Shown in pieces: positions 1 through 8,599 of a stretch of DNA of 14,355 nt. The notes under the pieces were generated by a model, which did not search any database, had not been told where the DNA came from, and saw only the letters and a program-made list of their open reading frames with translations. The DNA is taken from assembly GCA_021735285.1 (NCBI GenBank), contig JAIPHI010000056.1:1-14355 (forward strand), given 5' to 3'. A program made the position numbers and the translations under genes. This stretch comes from Fidelibacterota bacterium (GTDB lineage Bacteria; Fidelibacterota; UBA2242; JAFGTP01). Position 1 is the stretch's first letter. Every line of letters starts with the position of its first letter.

Positions 1-1166
1 CCTTTAGTAAAAACAATCTTAATGCTGATTTAAAAGCCTTTCAAGCATTAATACAACATATTAAAAAAATTGATAAGGACAAACATACAGTAATCATGGT
101 ACAACCTGAAAATGAAATTGGCATGCTACCGGTGGCCAGAGATTATCACCCTCTTGCCAATCAAAAATTTAAACAGAATGTACCAATGGAACTGATCGAA
201 TATTTAAAAAATAACAAAGATCAACTGGTCCCGGAATTCAAAGCAATCTGGGCCCAAAACGGTTACAAAGAATCGGGAACATGGGAAGAAATTTTCGGAG
301 AAGGTACGCAGGCTGACGAAATTTTTATGGCCTGGTACTATGCAAAATACACAAACGCAATAGTAGAAGCAGGCAAAAAAATTTATCCTCTACCAATGTA
401 TGTCAATGCTGCCTTAAATCTTCCGGATGAAATACCGGGCAAAGGATATCCGAGTGGCGGACCATTGCCCCATTTAATGGATGTTTGGAAAGCCGCCGGA
501 CCGGCTATTAATTTTTTCTCTCCGGATTTCTATTTCCCAAATATCAGACATTATAGCGATCTTTATACAAGACAGGGTAATCCTTTATTTATTCCAGAGC
601 ACCACTTTGATAATACTGTTGCAGCTAAATCCACATTTGTCTTTGGTCATTATGAAGCAATTGGTTTCTCTCCATTTTCTATTGAATCAATCGCTAATCC
701 TGAAGAGGAACCGTTAGGAAAAGTTTATAATTTAATAGATCAGTTAACTCCTGTAATCACAGCAAATCAGGGCGACAATAAAATTGACGGCGTCCTTTTC
801 GATAAAACATCAAAGAAAAGCGTGTTAAGATTTGGCGATTATGAATTTACTGTGAAACATAGCTATACTTTAGGATATGAGGCAAACTCCAAAAACGAAG
901 AATGGGAAAACTCCGGAGCCTTAGTAGTCCAAACTGGCAAAAACGAATTTTTTCTTGCCGGATCAGGAGTTGTAATAACATTCAAAAATTTAAAAAACCC
1001 GGAATTAACCGTTGGCATCCTAAAAGCAGAAGAAGGCCGATTTGAAAATAATAAATGGAACGTAATCAGACATTTAAATGGAGACCAGACTCACCAGGGC
1101 AGGCATATCCGAATATTTTTAAATAACTATTCAATTCAAAGATTTGAGTTATATAATTACGAATAA
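1..1166 (+). CDS. GH35-like beta-galactosidase with DUF5597-type C-terminus (5' end missing)
   Basis: The frame is open from base 3 to the stop at 1164-1166, so this is the 3' part of a gene that begins before the window; the ATG at 96 is an internal methionine. The first visible landmark is the QPENEIG motif (about 105-125), the Asn-Glu proton-donor signature of clan GH-A enzymes such as GH35; the second Glu (114-116) is the likely acid/base. The Glu in LFIPEHHFD (597-599) is the likely nucleophile. The last ~140 residues form a beta-rich region like the DUF5597 domain that follows GH35 catalytic domains in some bacterial beta-galactosidases. It would remove terminal beta-galactose from hemicellulose side chains; linkage and localisation cannot be judged because the N-terminus is absent. 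It leads the xylan operon, 50 bp before the GH30 gene. I am confident of a GH35/clan A hydrolase and less sure of the exact substrate. Confidence 0.78.
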   Translation, partial: FSKNNLNADLKAFQALIQHIKKIDKDKHTVIMVQPENEIGMLPVARDYHPLANQKFKQNVPMELIEYLKNNKDQLVPEFKAIWAQNGYKESGTWEEIFGEGTQADEIFMAWYYAKYTNAIVEAGKKIYPLPMYVNAALNLPDEIPGKGYPSGGPLPHLMDVWKAAGPAINFFSPDFYFPNIRHYSDLYTRQGNPLFIPEHHFDNTVAAKSTFVFGHYEAIGFSPFSIESIANPEEEPLGKVYNLIDQLTPVITANQGDNKIDGVLFDKTSKKSVLRFGDYEFTVKHSYTLGYEANSKNEEWENSGALVVQTGKNEFFLAGSGVVITFKNLKNPELTVGILKAEEGRFENNKWNVIRHLNGDQTHQGRHIRIFLNNYSIQRFELYNYE

Positions 1167-1216
1167 ATTTTTCAATATAGTACTTAATAACACATAAAAT
1201 TAACAAGGAAACTTGC

Positions 1217-3163
1217 ATGCAACAGATTACTAAAGGATTGCGAAGTGTATCAAATATTGGTTTATTTATCCTGCTTATCCCCCTAATTTTAACTTTACAG
1301 GCCAATTCCCAGACTGTAAGAATTGATGGCGTGATATCAACCGTATCGTCATCAGTTGCAAATGCTTCTGTAACTTTTATCAGCAATGCTGACACCACCA
1401 ATCAAATTGCCACCACAACGGATCGCTCAGGTAATTATCAAATCAATCTTACAATGGCTGTCAAGTCAGAAATTCAGACTCCCTCCCATTACAAATTAGA
1501 ACAAAATTATCCTAATCCATTCTCTTCGACTACAGCTATTGCCTATGAGCTTAATACCCAAACCAGAGCTGCTATCACTATTTTCGATATTTTAGGACGA
1601 AAAGTAAAACAGTATAAATTAGGATTTCAACCCACTGGCGTTTATAATGTAGTCTGGGATGGTAAAAATCATATCGGAGAACAGGTCGCTCCCGGGATAT
1701 ATTTTTATAGATTGCATGTCAAAGGAAAAAGTTTTGTAAAAAAGATGCTGTATAATCCGCAACAAAGCAACACCTTTAATTTCCAACCAAGAATCGAAGC
1801 ACGTAAATCATATAATCAGAACAATTTATCTAAGGCAAACAATGCTCAAGAGACAATTTATACAGTTCGCATTGAAAATACTGATCAAACCTATCCTCAA
1901 ATTGTTCCAGTCGAATTTGAACAGATTGCAATTCAAAATGACACTAGTATCAATTTCACTGTCGAAGAAAAAATAATAGTAAATCCAGCTCTTGTAAACT
2001 TCGACAGTACCCACCAGATAATCAGAGGTTTTGGAGCTGCTAATATTGTAGGCTGGCGTCCAAATATGACTGATGATGAAATTGAGAAGGCTTTCGGAAC
2101 CGGTGATGGGAAACTTGGTTTTTCAATTCTTAGGTTACGAATTCAACCAGATAATAACAATTGGATTTACAACGTATCAACTGCAAAAAAAGCCTATGAT
2201 ATGGGCGTCAAGATCATTGCTGCACCCTGGACACCTCCGGCCTCAATGAAAACCAATAATAGTACAATTGGAGGCAGACTCAAAGAAGATAGTTACGCCG
2301 ATTTTGCCGAATATCTGGCATCTTTTGTTGATTATATGGAGGATAATGAAGTTCCGATTTATGCTGTCTCGGTTCAGAATGAGCCGGATGTCGATGTTAA
2401 TTATGAATCCTGTGATTATAACGCTACAGAAATGTTAAAATTTGTAAAAGAAAATGCCCCGGCAATTGGCACCCGGGTTATGGCACCGGAATCCTTTCAT
2501 TTTGATCATTCTCTATCAGACCCACTCCTCAAAGATCAAGGAGCTTTATCAAATTTAGGCATGGTCGCCGGACATATTTATGGTGGCGGACTTGAGCCTT
2601 ATCCCTTAGCCAGGGAAAAGGGAAAGGAAATGTGGATGACAGAACATTTTACTGATAGTCAACATTCAGCTAATCTGTGGCCTATGGCACTGGAAGTAGG
2701 CACTGAAATACATGATTGTATGGTGGCCGATTTCAATGCTTATGTATGGTGGTATATTGTCCGCTATTACGGCCCAATTGGCGATGGAGAAAGAAGTCAA
2801 TCATATCCTAGAGAAGACTTTGCTGATAAGGGTGAGATCACCAAACGCGGATATATTATGTCTCATTATTCAAGATTTGTCAGGCCCGGCTATCATAGAA
2901 TTGAATCTACTGAGAATCCGACAAAAAATATTTACATTTCAGCCTATAAAAACGACGCAAAGGTTGTGATTGTAGCTATTAATAATGGTTATCAGGCTAT
3001 AAATCAGACCTTTACACTTCAAGATGGGACTTTTGACAAATTCACACCCTTTGTAACCACAGAGACAAAAAATGTCGTTCAAGAAAGTAGTTTGACCACG
3101 ACTGATGGAAGTTTCAATATGACTTTACCAGGAAAAAGCATAATTACTTTTGTGTCAGAATAG
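1217..3163 (+). CDS. Secreted GH30 xylanase (glucuronoxylanase type) with internal sorting-like domain
   Basis: This 648-residue protein is preceded by AAGGAA at 1205-1210. Residues 1-31 form a signal peptide (cleavage near ANS|QT). Residues 34-79 look like a carboxypeptidase-regulatory-type beta-sandwich. Residues about 91-180 form a YPNPF-type FlgD/sorting-like module (EQNYPNPFSSTT, DILGRKV, VAPGIYFYRL), and 212-250 resume beta-sandwich-like sequence. The GH30 catalytic barrel starts near 257 (IIRGFGAANIVGW), with acid/base Glu389 in SVQNEPD and nucleophile Glu476 in WMTEHF. The barrel end (YVWWYIVRYYGPIGDG), RGYIMSHYSRFVRPGYHRIE and the beta side domain ending in SIITFVSE closely resemble GH30_8 glucuronoxylanases such as Bacillus XynC. 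The likely role is endo-cleavage of the xylan backbone outside the cell. Having the sorting-like module N-terminal to the catalytic domain is unusual, since it normally ends the protein. The arginine that reads the glucuronic acid branch should be checked by alignment: the WWYIVR segment differs from the WWYIRR I recall for XynC. Confidence 0.9.
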   Translation: MQQITKGLRSVSNIGLFILLIPLILTLQANSQTVRIDGVISTVSSSVANASVTFISNADTTNQIATTTDRSGNYQINLTMAVKSEIQTPSHYKLEQNYPNPFSSTTAIAYELNTQTRAAITIFDILGRKVKQYKLGFQPTGVYNVVWDGKNHIGEQVAPGIYFYRLHVKGKSFVKKMLYNPQQSNTFNFQPRIEARKSYNQNNLSKANNAQETIYTVRIENTDQTYPQIVPVEFEQIAIQNDTSINFTVEEKIIVNPALVNFDSTHQIIRGFGAANIVGWRPNMTDDEIEKAFGTGDGKLGFSILRLRIQPDNNNWIYNVSTAKKAYDMGVKIIAAPWTPPASMKTNNSTIGGRLKEDSYADFAEYLASFVDYMEDNEVPIYAVSVQNEPDVDVNYESCDYNATEMLKFVKENAPAIGTRVMAPESFHFDHSLSDPLLKDQGALSNLGMVAGHIYGGGLEPYPLAREKGKEMWMTEHFTDSQHSANLWPMALEVGTEIHDCMVADFNAYVWWYIVRYYGPIGDGERSQSYPREDFADKGEITKRGYIMSHYSRFVRPGYHRIESTENPTKNIYISAYKNDAKVVIVAINNGYQAINQTFTLQDGTFDKFTPFVTTETKNVVQESSLTTTDGSFNMTLPGKSIITFVSE

Positions 3164-3220
3164 AAATATAATTCTGATTTATAATTTTTTTAAAATCAAA
3201 TTCTCTAATTAGGAATCTTC

Positions 3221-5503
3221 ATGAGAAGAGTCAAGATATTATTTATATATTCAATCCTATTTTTCTTTGTAGCAATTATATATTCAAGCTCACCCACTTT
3301 AAAGACATTTATAAACCCCATTATTCCTGGTGATCATCCTGATCCTACACTAACTAAGATTGGGGATAATTTTTATACTTCAGGTTCTTCCTTTAATCCG
3401 ACTCCTAAAATATATCATTCCACTGATCTGGTTCATTGGGAAGCCATAGCTCAGCCTGTTTCAGCATCATGGAGTCAATATGGTGATGAACCTGGCGGAG
3501 GCATATGGGGTGGACATACAGTTTATTATAATAATAAATACTGGCACTTCTTTGGAAGAGGTGGTGGCAGTATGTATTTTGTAAAAGCTGAACAGCCGGA
3601 GGGGCCCTGGAGTAGTCCAAGCAAATTGAATGTTCCGGAGAGTGTACCTGGACTGGGAGTTGATAATTCAATTTTTATTGATGATGACGGCATCTGGTAC
3701 TTACTGGCGAAAAATGGCAGGGAAAACAATTATATTATTGAACTGGGAGAGAATGGTCAACCTTCCGGAGAGGTCTATGACTTGACATGGTTAAATCCCG
3801 ATGCTAAAGGAAATCCATATGGCTGGGCTGAAGGTCCGGTTATGTGGAAGTATAATGGATATTATTATTACAGTTTTGCCCAGCATCTGGCTGGAGCACA
3901 ATATGTAATGCGTAGTGATACCCTATCCGAGGATGAGTCTGACTGGACGATCATGAATAATGGAAACGATATTTTCGTTGGCACCAAAGGTGATTTCAAT
4001 AGACCCAATCATATGTCACCTACAGTTATGCTTGATGATAGCACCAGCTGGGTGATAGCCCATGCTTATTATGAAGGTATTGGAAGTAACTGGATGGCCC
4101 AGGGACGTCAGGGAGTATTATGTCAACTTCGATATGATAGTAATGGAAAACCTGAGGTGGATTTCCCTTCTAATAAAGCAGTAGATACTCCGGATTTGCC
4201 CAGTAGCGGAATTTCCTGGATGGTTCCAAAATCGGATATGTTTGAATCTGATGAATTGCATCCGGAATGGTCTTTTTTGGGATATACTCCGGAGGATTCT
4301 TACTCTCTTACCGAGAAGAAAGGCTGGCTGACACTCCATCCCCCCTCGCGTTTGGGGAGTAACACGGTAATAAAAAACGATGGCGAACATAATTATACAT
4401 TAATTACAAGAGTAAATTTCAATCCGGAGAAAGCATATGATGAAGCCGGGCTTTGGATTATTAATGGACCTGAAAATCTGGCTGCCAAAATATACAGTAC
4501 TCAGAACAGTTCAGACCAGGATTTACTGGCATTAAGTTTCGATCAAACTAAATATACTGTAGGGAATACCATTGGTTCTGTTGTATGGATGAAGTTAGTT
4601 CGCAACTCTCACGAGGTTTCGGGTTATTATAGTTCAGATGGCGATAATTGGATTCAACTGGGTAACCCAATTGATATAACAGCTATGGATCAGGAACAGA
4701 CTCAATTCAATGATTTCACGGGAAATCAACAAGGTCTCTATACGAAAGGCAACTCAGCTGATTTCGATTTATATATTTATCGGGATGCCTATTCATATAT
4801 AGCTGCTCAATACCCGGCTAATTATTTTGGTGTAACACCAGGAGACCAATATCTCAGTGATATTAATAATGGGGATTGGGCCATGTATGCCGGAGTAGAA
4901 TTTGGTAAACAGAAACAACCCGAAGTGGGCTTAGACTATCAAAGAACACCTGATAGCATAAGAGTATTGGCCTTCAATACAACTAGCAGTGGCAATATAG
5001 AGGTTTGGATGGATTCAATAGAGACCGGGAATAAAATTGCCTCGGGTTCTATTGATGGTTCCGAAGGTGACTATGATTTCTATACATTTTCTGTCGATTC
5101 AATCTCCGGACGGCATGATGTATATTTCCGGTTTACCGGGCCCGTAGATAGAGAACTTTTTCGTGTTAAAAGTTTCAAGTTTACTGCAAAAAATATCCCC
5201 ACTTCTATTGATAATAACCAGATTGATAATGATTCGCCCAAAAAGTATTCCCTTGCTCAGAACTATCCCAATCCATTTAATCCTACCACAAAAATAACTT
5301 ACTCAATTCCGGAAATGAGTCATATTTCGTTGATAGTATATAATCCTCTAGGCCAGAAAATAAAAACACTCTTTGAAGGCGTTAAACCTGCTGGAAATTA
5401 TATTACTTTTTTCAATGGAAGTGACTTAGCCAGCGGAGTCTACTATTACCAGCTACAATCAGATAAGTTTATAAAGACAAAAAAACTGGTCTTATTAAAA
5501 TAA
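3221..5503 (+). CDS. Secreted GH43 xylosidase/arabinofuranosidase with CBM6-like and C-terminal sorting-like modules
   Basis: The start at 3221 follows AGGAA at 3211-3215. Residues 1 to about 23 are a hydrophobic export signal. The five-bladed GH43 domain covers about 28-325, with the expected catalytic acids: base Asp41 in GDHPDPT, pKa-modulating Asp148 in GVDNSIF and acid Glu204 in WAEGPVMW. Residues about 326-520 form a second beta-sandwich typical of GH43 enzymes with a C-terminal concanavalin-like domain. Residues about 523-658 resemble a CBM6 module (GDQYLSDINNGDWAMY), which binds xylan-type chains. Residues 677-760 are a classic sorting-like module (SLAQNYPNPFNPTTK, ending KKLVLLK), suggesting delivery to the outer surface or medium. 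The likely activity is beta-xylosidase or alpha-L-arabinofuranosidase on xylan; GH43 substrates cannot be assigned safely from sequence. The gene lies 57 bp after the GH30 gene and 32 bp before the beta-helix gene, consistent with one transcript. Confidence 0.9.
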   Translation: MRRVKILFIYSILFFFVAIIYSSSPTLKTFINPIIPGDHPDPTLTKIGDNFYTSGSSFNPTPKIYHSTDLVHWEAIAQPVSASWSQYGDEPGGGIWGGHTVYYNNKYWHFFGRGGGSMYFVKAEQPEGPWSSPSKLNVPESVPGLGVDNSIFIDDDGIWYLLAKNGRENNYIIELGENGQPSGEVYDLTWLNPDAKGNPYGWAEGPVMWKYNGYYYYSFAQHLAGAQYVMRSDTLSEDESDWTIMNNGNDIFVGTKGDFNRPNHMSPTVMLDDSTSWVIAHAYYEGIGSNWMAQGRQGVLCQLRYDSNGKPEVDFPSNKAVDTPDLPSSGISWMVPKSDMFESDELHPEWSFLGYTPEDSYSLTEKKGWLTLHPPSRLGSNTVIKNDGEHNYTLITRVNFNPEKAYDEAGLWIINGPENLAAKIYSTQNSSDQDLLALSFDQTKYTVGNTIGSVVWMKLVRNSHEVSGYYSSDGDNWIQLGNPIDITAMDQEQTQFNDFTGNQQGLYTKGNSADFDLYIYRDAYSYIAAQYPANYFGVTPGDQYLSDINNGDWAMYAGVEFGKQKQPEVGLDYQRTPDSIRVLAFNTTSSGNIEVWMDSIETGNKIASGSIDGSEGDYDFYTFSVDSISGRHDVYFRFTGPVDRELFRVKSFKFTAKNIPTSIDNNQIDNDSPKKYSLAQNYPNPFNPTTKITYSIPEMSHISLIVYNPLGQKIKTLFEGVKPAGNYITFFNGSDLASGVYYYQLQSDKFIKTKKLVLLK

Positions 5504-5535
5504 ATCTTTAACAATTAAAAATTGGAGAAAAGACT

Positions 5536-7431
5536 ATGAAAACAAATTTTTTAGGTAACAACATCCACAGAAAGACTACCGGGTTCAAATTCGGTCAGAC
5601 CATTAAAGCAATAGCAACATTAGTTATAATAATTTCATGCTATATCTCTCTTATTGCAGCACCGTCTGGCGGTCCCTATGGCCCAATCCAAAAAAATTAC
5701 AATCTACCTTCCGTCTCAGGAAAAATTTATTACGTTGCTCCTGATGGCAATCCACAAGCATCCGGTTTAAAGCTCAACACTCCTACTACCATAGAATCCG
5801 TAATAGAAAGGGTAAAAACCGGCGATGCTATCATCCTCAGAGGTGGAACCTATCGAACAGGTAATCTGGTGTTGAACCAGGGCATTTCAATGCAACCCTA
5901 TCAAGACGAAAAGGTAACTTTTAAAGGAACCTGGGTTGCCAAAGATTGGCAGAATATACACAGAGGTCTTTGGAAAATTAAATGGGATCGTCTCTTCCCC
6001 AACGAACCTTTGGACTGGTGGAGATATGACTGGGAAGCCCGTTTCACGCCTATGCATCGTTTTAATAATGATGTGGTATTTGTTGACGGCAAATTTTTAC
6101 AAGCAGTGGGCTGGTTAGGGGAAGTTACTGATAGCACCTATTTTATTAATTATGAAAAAGGTGCGATCTATATTGGTGCCGATCCATCTAAACATACAAT
6201 CGAAATCACAGCCTATAATAGTGCAATTACCCGAACTACTGGCGAAGCCCACGGTAAAAAATCCGATGGCAAGGGACCGATTATTAGGGGAATACATTTT
6301 GATCAGTATGCTCGTCTGGCCTTTGAAATCGAAGGAACCGAGCCTCAAGGTCCGGCAAAAGAGGAAAACTTCGGCAAAAAAGTGGTAGGAACTACATTAG
6401 AGCATTGTACTATTTCCAATTGTTCTCGGGTTGCGGGTTATTTCCGGGGTGATTCTCTGACAATCAGACATTGTGAAGTATATAATACCAGCACAGAAGG
6501 AATCTACATTATCGCGTCCAATGATGTTTTGCTGGAAAAAAATATTTTACGAAAAAACAATATTGAAAGAATTACGGGATATTATCCCTCGGCAGTCAAG
6601 ATCTTTAATCAATCTCATAGAGTTGTTTGCCGGGATAATCTGGTCACCGATCTTCCCTATTCCAATGGTATCTGGTATGATGTAGGTAATGTTGATGGTG
6701 TATTTATTAATAATTGGGTGGAGAATGTAGGTTTTAATGACGACCCAATTCCCGGTGACAGGATCTGGCCTGTTGATAATGGTTTTTATTTCGAAATTTC
6801 AAAAGGAGTGACTTGTGCAGGGAATGTTTTTGTAAATTGCGATCGTGGGTTGTCAATCCTAAATAGTTGTGACGCTCATATATACAATAATACATTTGTT
6901 AATAGCATGGCCAGTGTTGCCAGAACTGATCGGAGTGCCGAAGGAGATCATTTTGGCTGGCATCCTGCTACGGGCCCCGGAGTCGAAGAAAGAGATGGCC
7001 ATATATTTGCTAATAATTTGTTAGTAAGTACTGATATGCCCCGTCCATTATCCTTTGTCTGGCAGCCAGACTTTATGTGTGATAGACTTCCCCAATCTCA
7101 ATTAAAACAAATGGATCATAATATCTATGTTCGAACTAAAGATTCCCAATTTCCACTTATGTTATGGAGCCCAGCCAATGAGGAAGATTGTCAGGCAGAA
7201 ATAAATTCACTTGAGCAATTACAAAAAATGTTCCCAAACTTGACAGAAAATAGCAGCTATCACTCTGACTACAAAGGACCTTTATTTAAAAGCGTAGATC
7301 TGAAAAATCTTCAACTATTACCTGATTTCCCTGGAAATAAAACCGGGATGCAGCTTCCACCAGAAGTGAAAGATATGATAGATTTGAAGGGAGAAAAGAC
7401 TTATATCGGAGCCTACCCTTTACTACCCTAA
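5536..7431 (+). CDS. Exported parallel beta-helix protein, probable GH120-like beta-xylosidase
   Basis: The 631-residue product starts after GGAGA at 5524-5528. A long basic N-region (to Lys24) precedes a hydrophobic stretch to about 42. Export by signal peptidase I (LIAAPSGG) is likely, although IISC at 32-35 also fits a lipobox. Residues 64-115 (YYVAPDGN, TGDAIILRGGTYRTGN) are the capping start of a right-handed parallel beta-helix, and about 285-470 carry the repeating helix turns rich in N-N pairs. From memory, GH120 beta-xylosidases such as Thermoanaerobacterium XylC carry a GLWLD nucleophile and a VFVEVSHG acid/base segment; here GIWYDVGN (Asp382) and FYFEISKG (Glu420) occupy the equivalent order, with about 15 more residues between them. 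The IYIGADPSK region also resembles the GH120 insert. As last gene of a xylan operon, a beta-xylosidase role is attractive, but it could be another beta-helix glycosidase or lyase. No sorting-like module is present. Confidence 0.72.
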   Translation: MKTNFLGNNIHRKTTGFKFGQTIKAIATLVIIISCYISLIAAPSGGPYGPIQKNYNLPSVSGKIYYVAPDGNPQASGLKLNTPTTIESVIERVKTGDAIILRGGTYRTGNLVLNQGISMQPYQDEKVTFKGTWVAKDWQNIHRGLWKIKWDRLFPNEPLDWWRYDWEARFTPMHRFNNDVVFVDGKFLQAVGWLGEVTDSTYFINYEKGAIYIGADPSKHTIEITAYNSAITRTTGEAHGKKSDGKGPIIRGIHFDQYARLAFEIEGTEPQGPAKEENFGKKVVGTTLEHCTISNCSRVAGYFRGDSLTIRHCEVYNTSTEGIYIIASNDVLLEKNILRKNNIERITGYYPSAVKIFNQSHRVVCRDNLVTDLPYSNGIWYDVGNVDGVFINNWVENVGFNDDPIPGDRIWPVDNGFYFEISKGVTCAGNVFVNCDRGLSILNSCDAHIYNNTFVNSMASVARTDRSAEGDHFGWHPATGPGVEERDGHIFANNLLVSTDMPRPLSFVWQPDFMCDRLPQSQLKQMDHNIYVRTKDSQFPLMLWSPANEEDCQAEINSLEQLQKMFPNLTENSSYHSDYKGPLFKSVDLKNLQLLPDFPGNKTGMQLPPEVKDMIDLKGEKTYIGAYPLLP

Positions 7432-7458
7432 AGAATGAATTCTATTACTTTTTGACTA

Positions 7459-7619
7459 TATAGCGATTTTCAAATAAGTTGTCTTATGAAATAATATATA
7501 TAATTTATTACAAATACTAGTTAAATCAATTTTTCACTTCAGCCTATTGAAGGCTTCAGGAAAACCCACAACTAAGGATAGTTATGCTACATCAGACAAA
7601 ACTTTTGCAAATCGCTATA
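7459..7619. mobile_element. 161-bp MITE-like element, copy 1
   Basis: The element is bounded by TATAGCGATTT on the left and AAATCGCTATA on the right. The terminal inverted repeats extend over about 30 bp, with roughly 24 of 30 positions matching by eye. The ends are consistent with a TA target duplication of the IS630/Tc1-mariner or IS5 type. It has no transposase and carries an internal palindrome (AGCCTATTGAAGGCT, 7541-7555). A second copy of identical length lies inverted at 13361-13521. Without gaps I count about 143 of 161 matching bases, with only two of the mismatches in the half containing the palindrome and right terminus. Confidence 0.8.
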
Positions 7620-7804
7620 GAAGAATATAACGATTACCATACAGGCCCCAGATGTGTCTTTTGGAAAATGCTTCTACTATCTATCGAAAAACCTATGTCC
7701 TGTAAAAGTATACAGATATGCTCCCTCATTATCCTGTTAGTGATGAAAGTATATTTTGGCTTTTGTGGTATTTAAAAAAACCTACAATATTTGTCAGGTC
7801 AAAC
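7620..7804. other. Gene-free spacer between MITE copy 1 and lipoprotein gene
   Basis: Together with the element at 7459-7619 this fills the 373-bp gap after the beta-helix gene. A 63-codon open frame (7584-7775, +) begins inside the MITE and has no convincing ribosome site or family resemblance, so I treat it as non-coding. The only functional signal I see is the minus-strand terminator at 7774-7799. Confidence 0.5.
7774..7799 (-). terminator. Intrinsic terminator after the lipoprotein gene
   Basis: Read on the minus strand, ACCTGACA pairs with TGTAGGT across a five-base loop, giving seven base pairs with one bulged G. Seven T residues follow at once (the A run at 7774-7780 on the plus strand). 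It begins five bases past the lipoprotein stop codon, the expected place for rho-independent termination of the minus-strand genes. Confidence 0.7.
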
Positions 7805-8599
7805 TCAATAAGACTCTAGCTGAGAAGTTGCAGTAGTACCTTTTTCGATCATGGTGCTAGTCCAGACAACATCTTTATTCTCATCTCGCATCTGATATTT
7901 TACAACACCACCAGGAACTTTTGGAGTAAGCCACCAGTCCGTTGAACCTGAACTGGTAGTAGCAATATATCGGATATGATCCGTATTAAAAGTTCCGGCT
8001 GGAGTAGTGATCGTTTCTTCTCCTATTTTTGCTCCCTCAATACTTTCTTCTGTGACTTGAGTAGGCTGCATATAAACACTCTGATTCGTTACCGGGACTT
8101 CGCCTTGATTACCCTTGGCATCCTTAGCTCTTAATCTTAATACTCTTCCTTCTTCTGGCGATAAAAGGGCTTCGTAAATCCAGATGTCTTGCTCATCTTT
8201 CCAGGAAATCCGCCACCATTCATTACCATTATCAAGCTTTTTTAAAAAAGCTTTTTCTATTACTATGTGTGAATTCTCCTCATTATCCATCTTAAATTTT
8301 GCATATTCACCAGGAGTAAAGGAATCTTTTGAAATCCACAGGCCTCCCGGAGCAAAAGCATATGTAAAGACAACCTGGGCTTGAGTTATCATAAATTGGT
8401 TCCAACCCGCCGTCGCCGGAGCTGGCAATTTTTCTTTTGGTGCTAATCTTTCATAAACTGCATTGGCAGCCCGTTCTGAAGCAGCTTTACTTAACCCTCC
8501 AACTGCCCCATCTACTATAGCATCCGTGACGCGGCTGCAACCCGATAAAATAAATATAATTAACAAGATCACAAACATGAACAGATTCTCTCGTTTCAT
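7805..8599 (-). CDS. Predicted lipoprotein of unknown function
   Basis: I do not recognise a named family for this 264-residue protein. It starts with a clear lipoprotein signal: Lys2-Arg3, a hydrophobic run and lipobox LSGC with Cys21. The second residue after Cys is Arg rather than Asp. A short Ala-rich amphipathic stretch (about 24-52, AVGGLSKAASERAANAVYER) precedes a beta-rich domain with many Trp residues (GWNQFM, EWWRISWKDEQDIW). Near the C-terminus, TTPAGTFNTDHIRY followed by DWWLTPKVPGGVVKY recalls the closing strands of DUF3108-like periplasmic beta-barrels, but this is only a motif impression. The start is fixed by an excellent AGGAGGT (8607-8613) seven bases upstream of ATG. It is separated by 163 bp from the haem-porin gene, so it could be the last gene of the cytochrome operon or have its own promoter. 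It would be anchored facing the periplasm or at the surface. Confidence 0.85.
   Translation of the reverse strand: MKRENLFMFVILLIIFILSGCSRVTDAIVDGAVGGLSKAASERAANAVYERLAPKEKLPAPATAGWNQFMITQAQVVFTYAFAPGGLWISKDSFTPGEYAKFKMDNEENSHIVIEKAFLKKLDNGNEWWRISWKDEQDIWIYEALLSPEEGRVLRLRAKDAKGNQGEVPVTNQSVYMQPTQVTEESIEGAKIGEETITTPAGTFNTDHIRYIATTSSGSTDWWLTPKVPGGVVKYQMRDENKDVVWTSTMIEKGTTATSQLESY

Noticed and set aside
7584..7775. 63-codon open frame on the plus strand starting in the MITE
   Set aside because: It begins inside the repeat's conserved half, has no good ribosome site or domain, and runs into the region of the minus-strand terminator.
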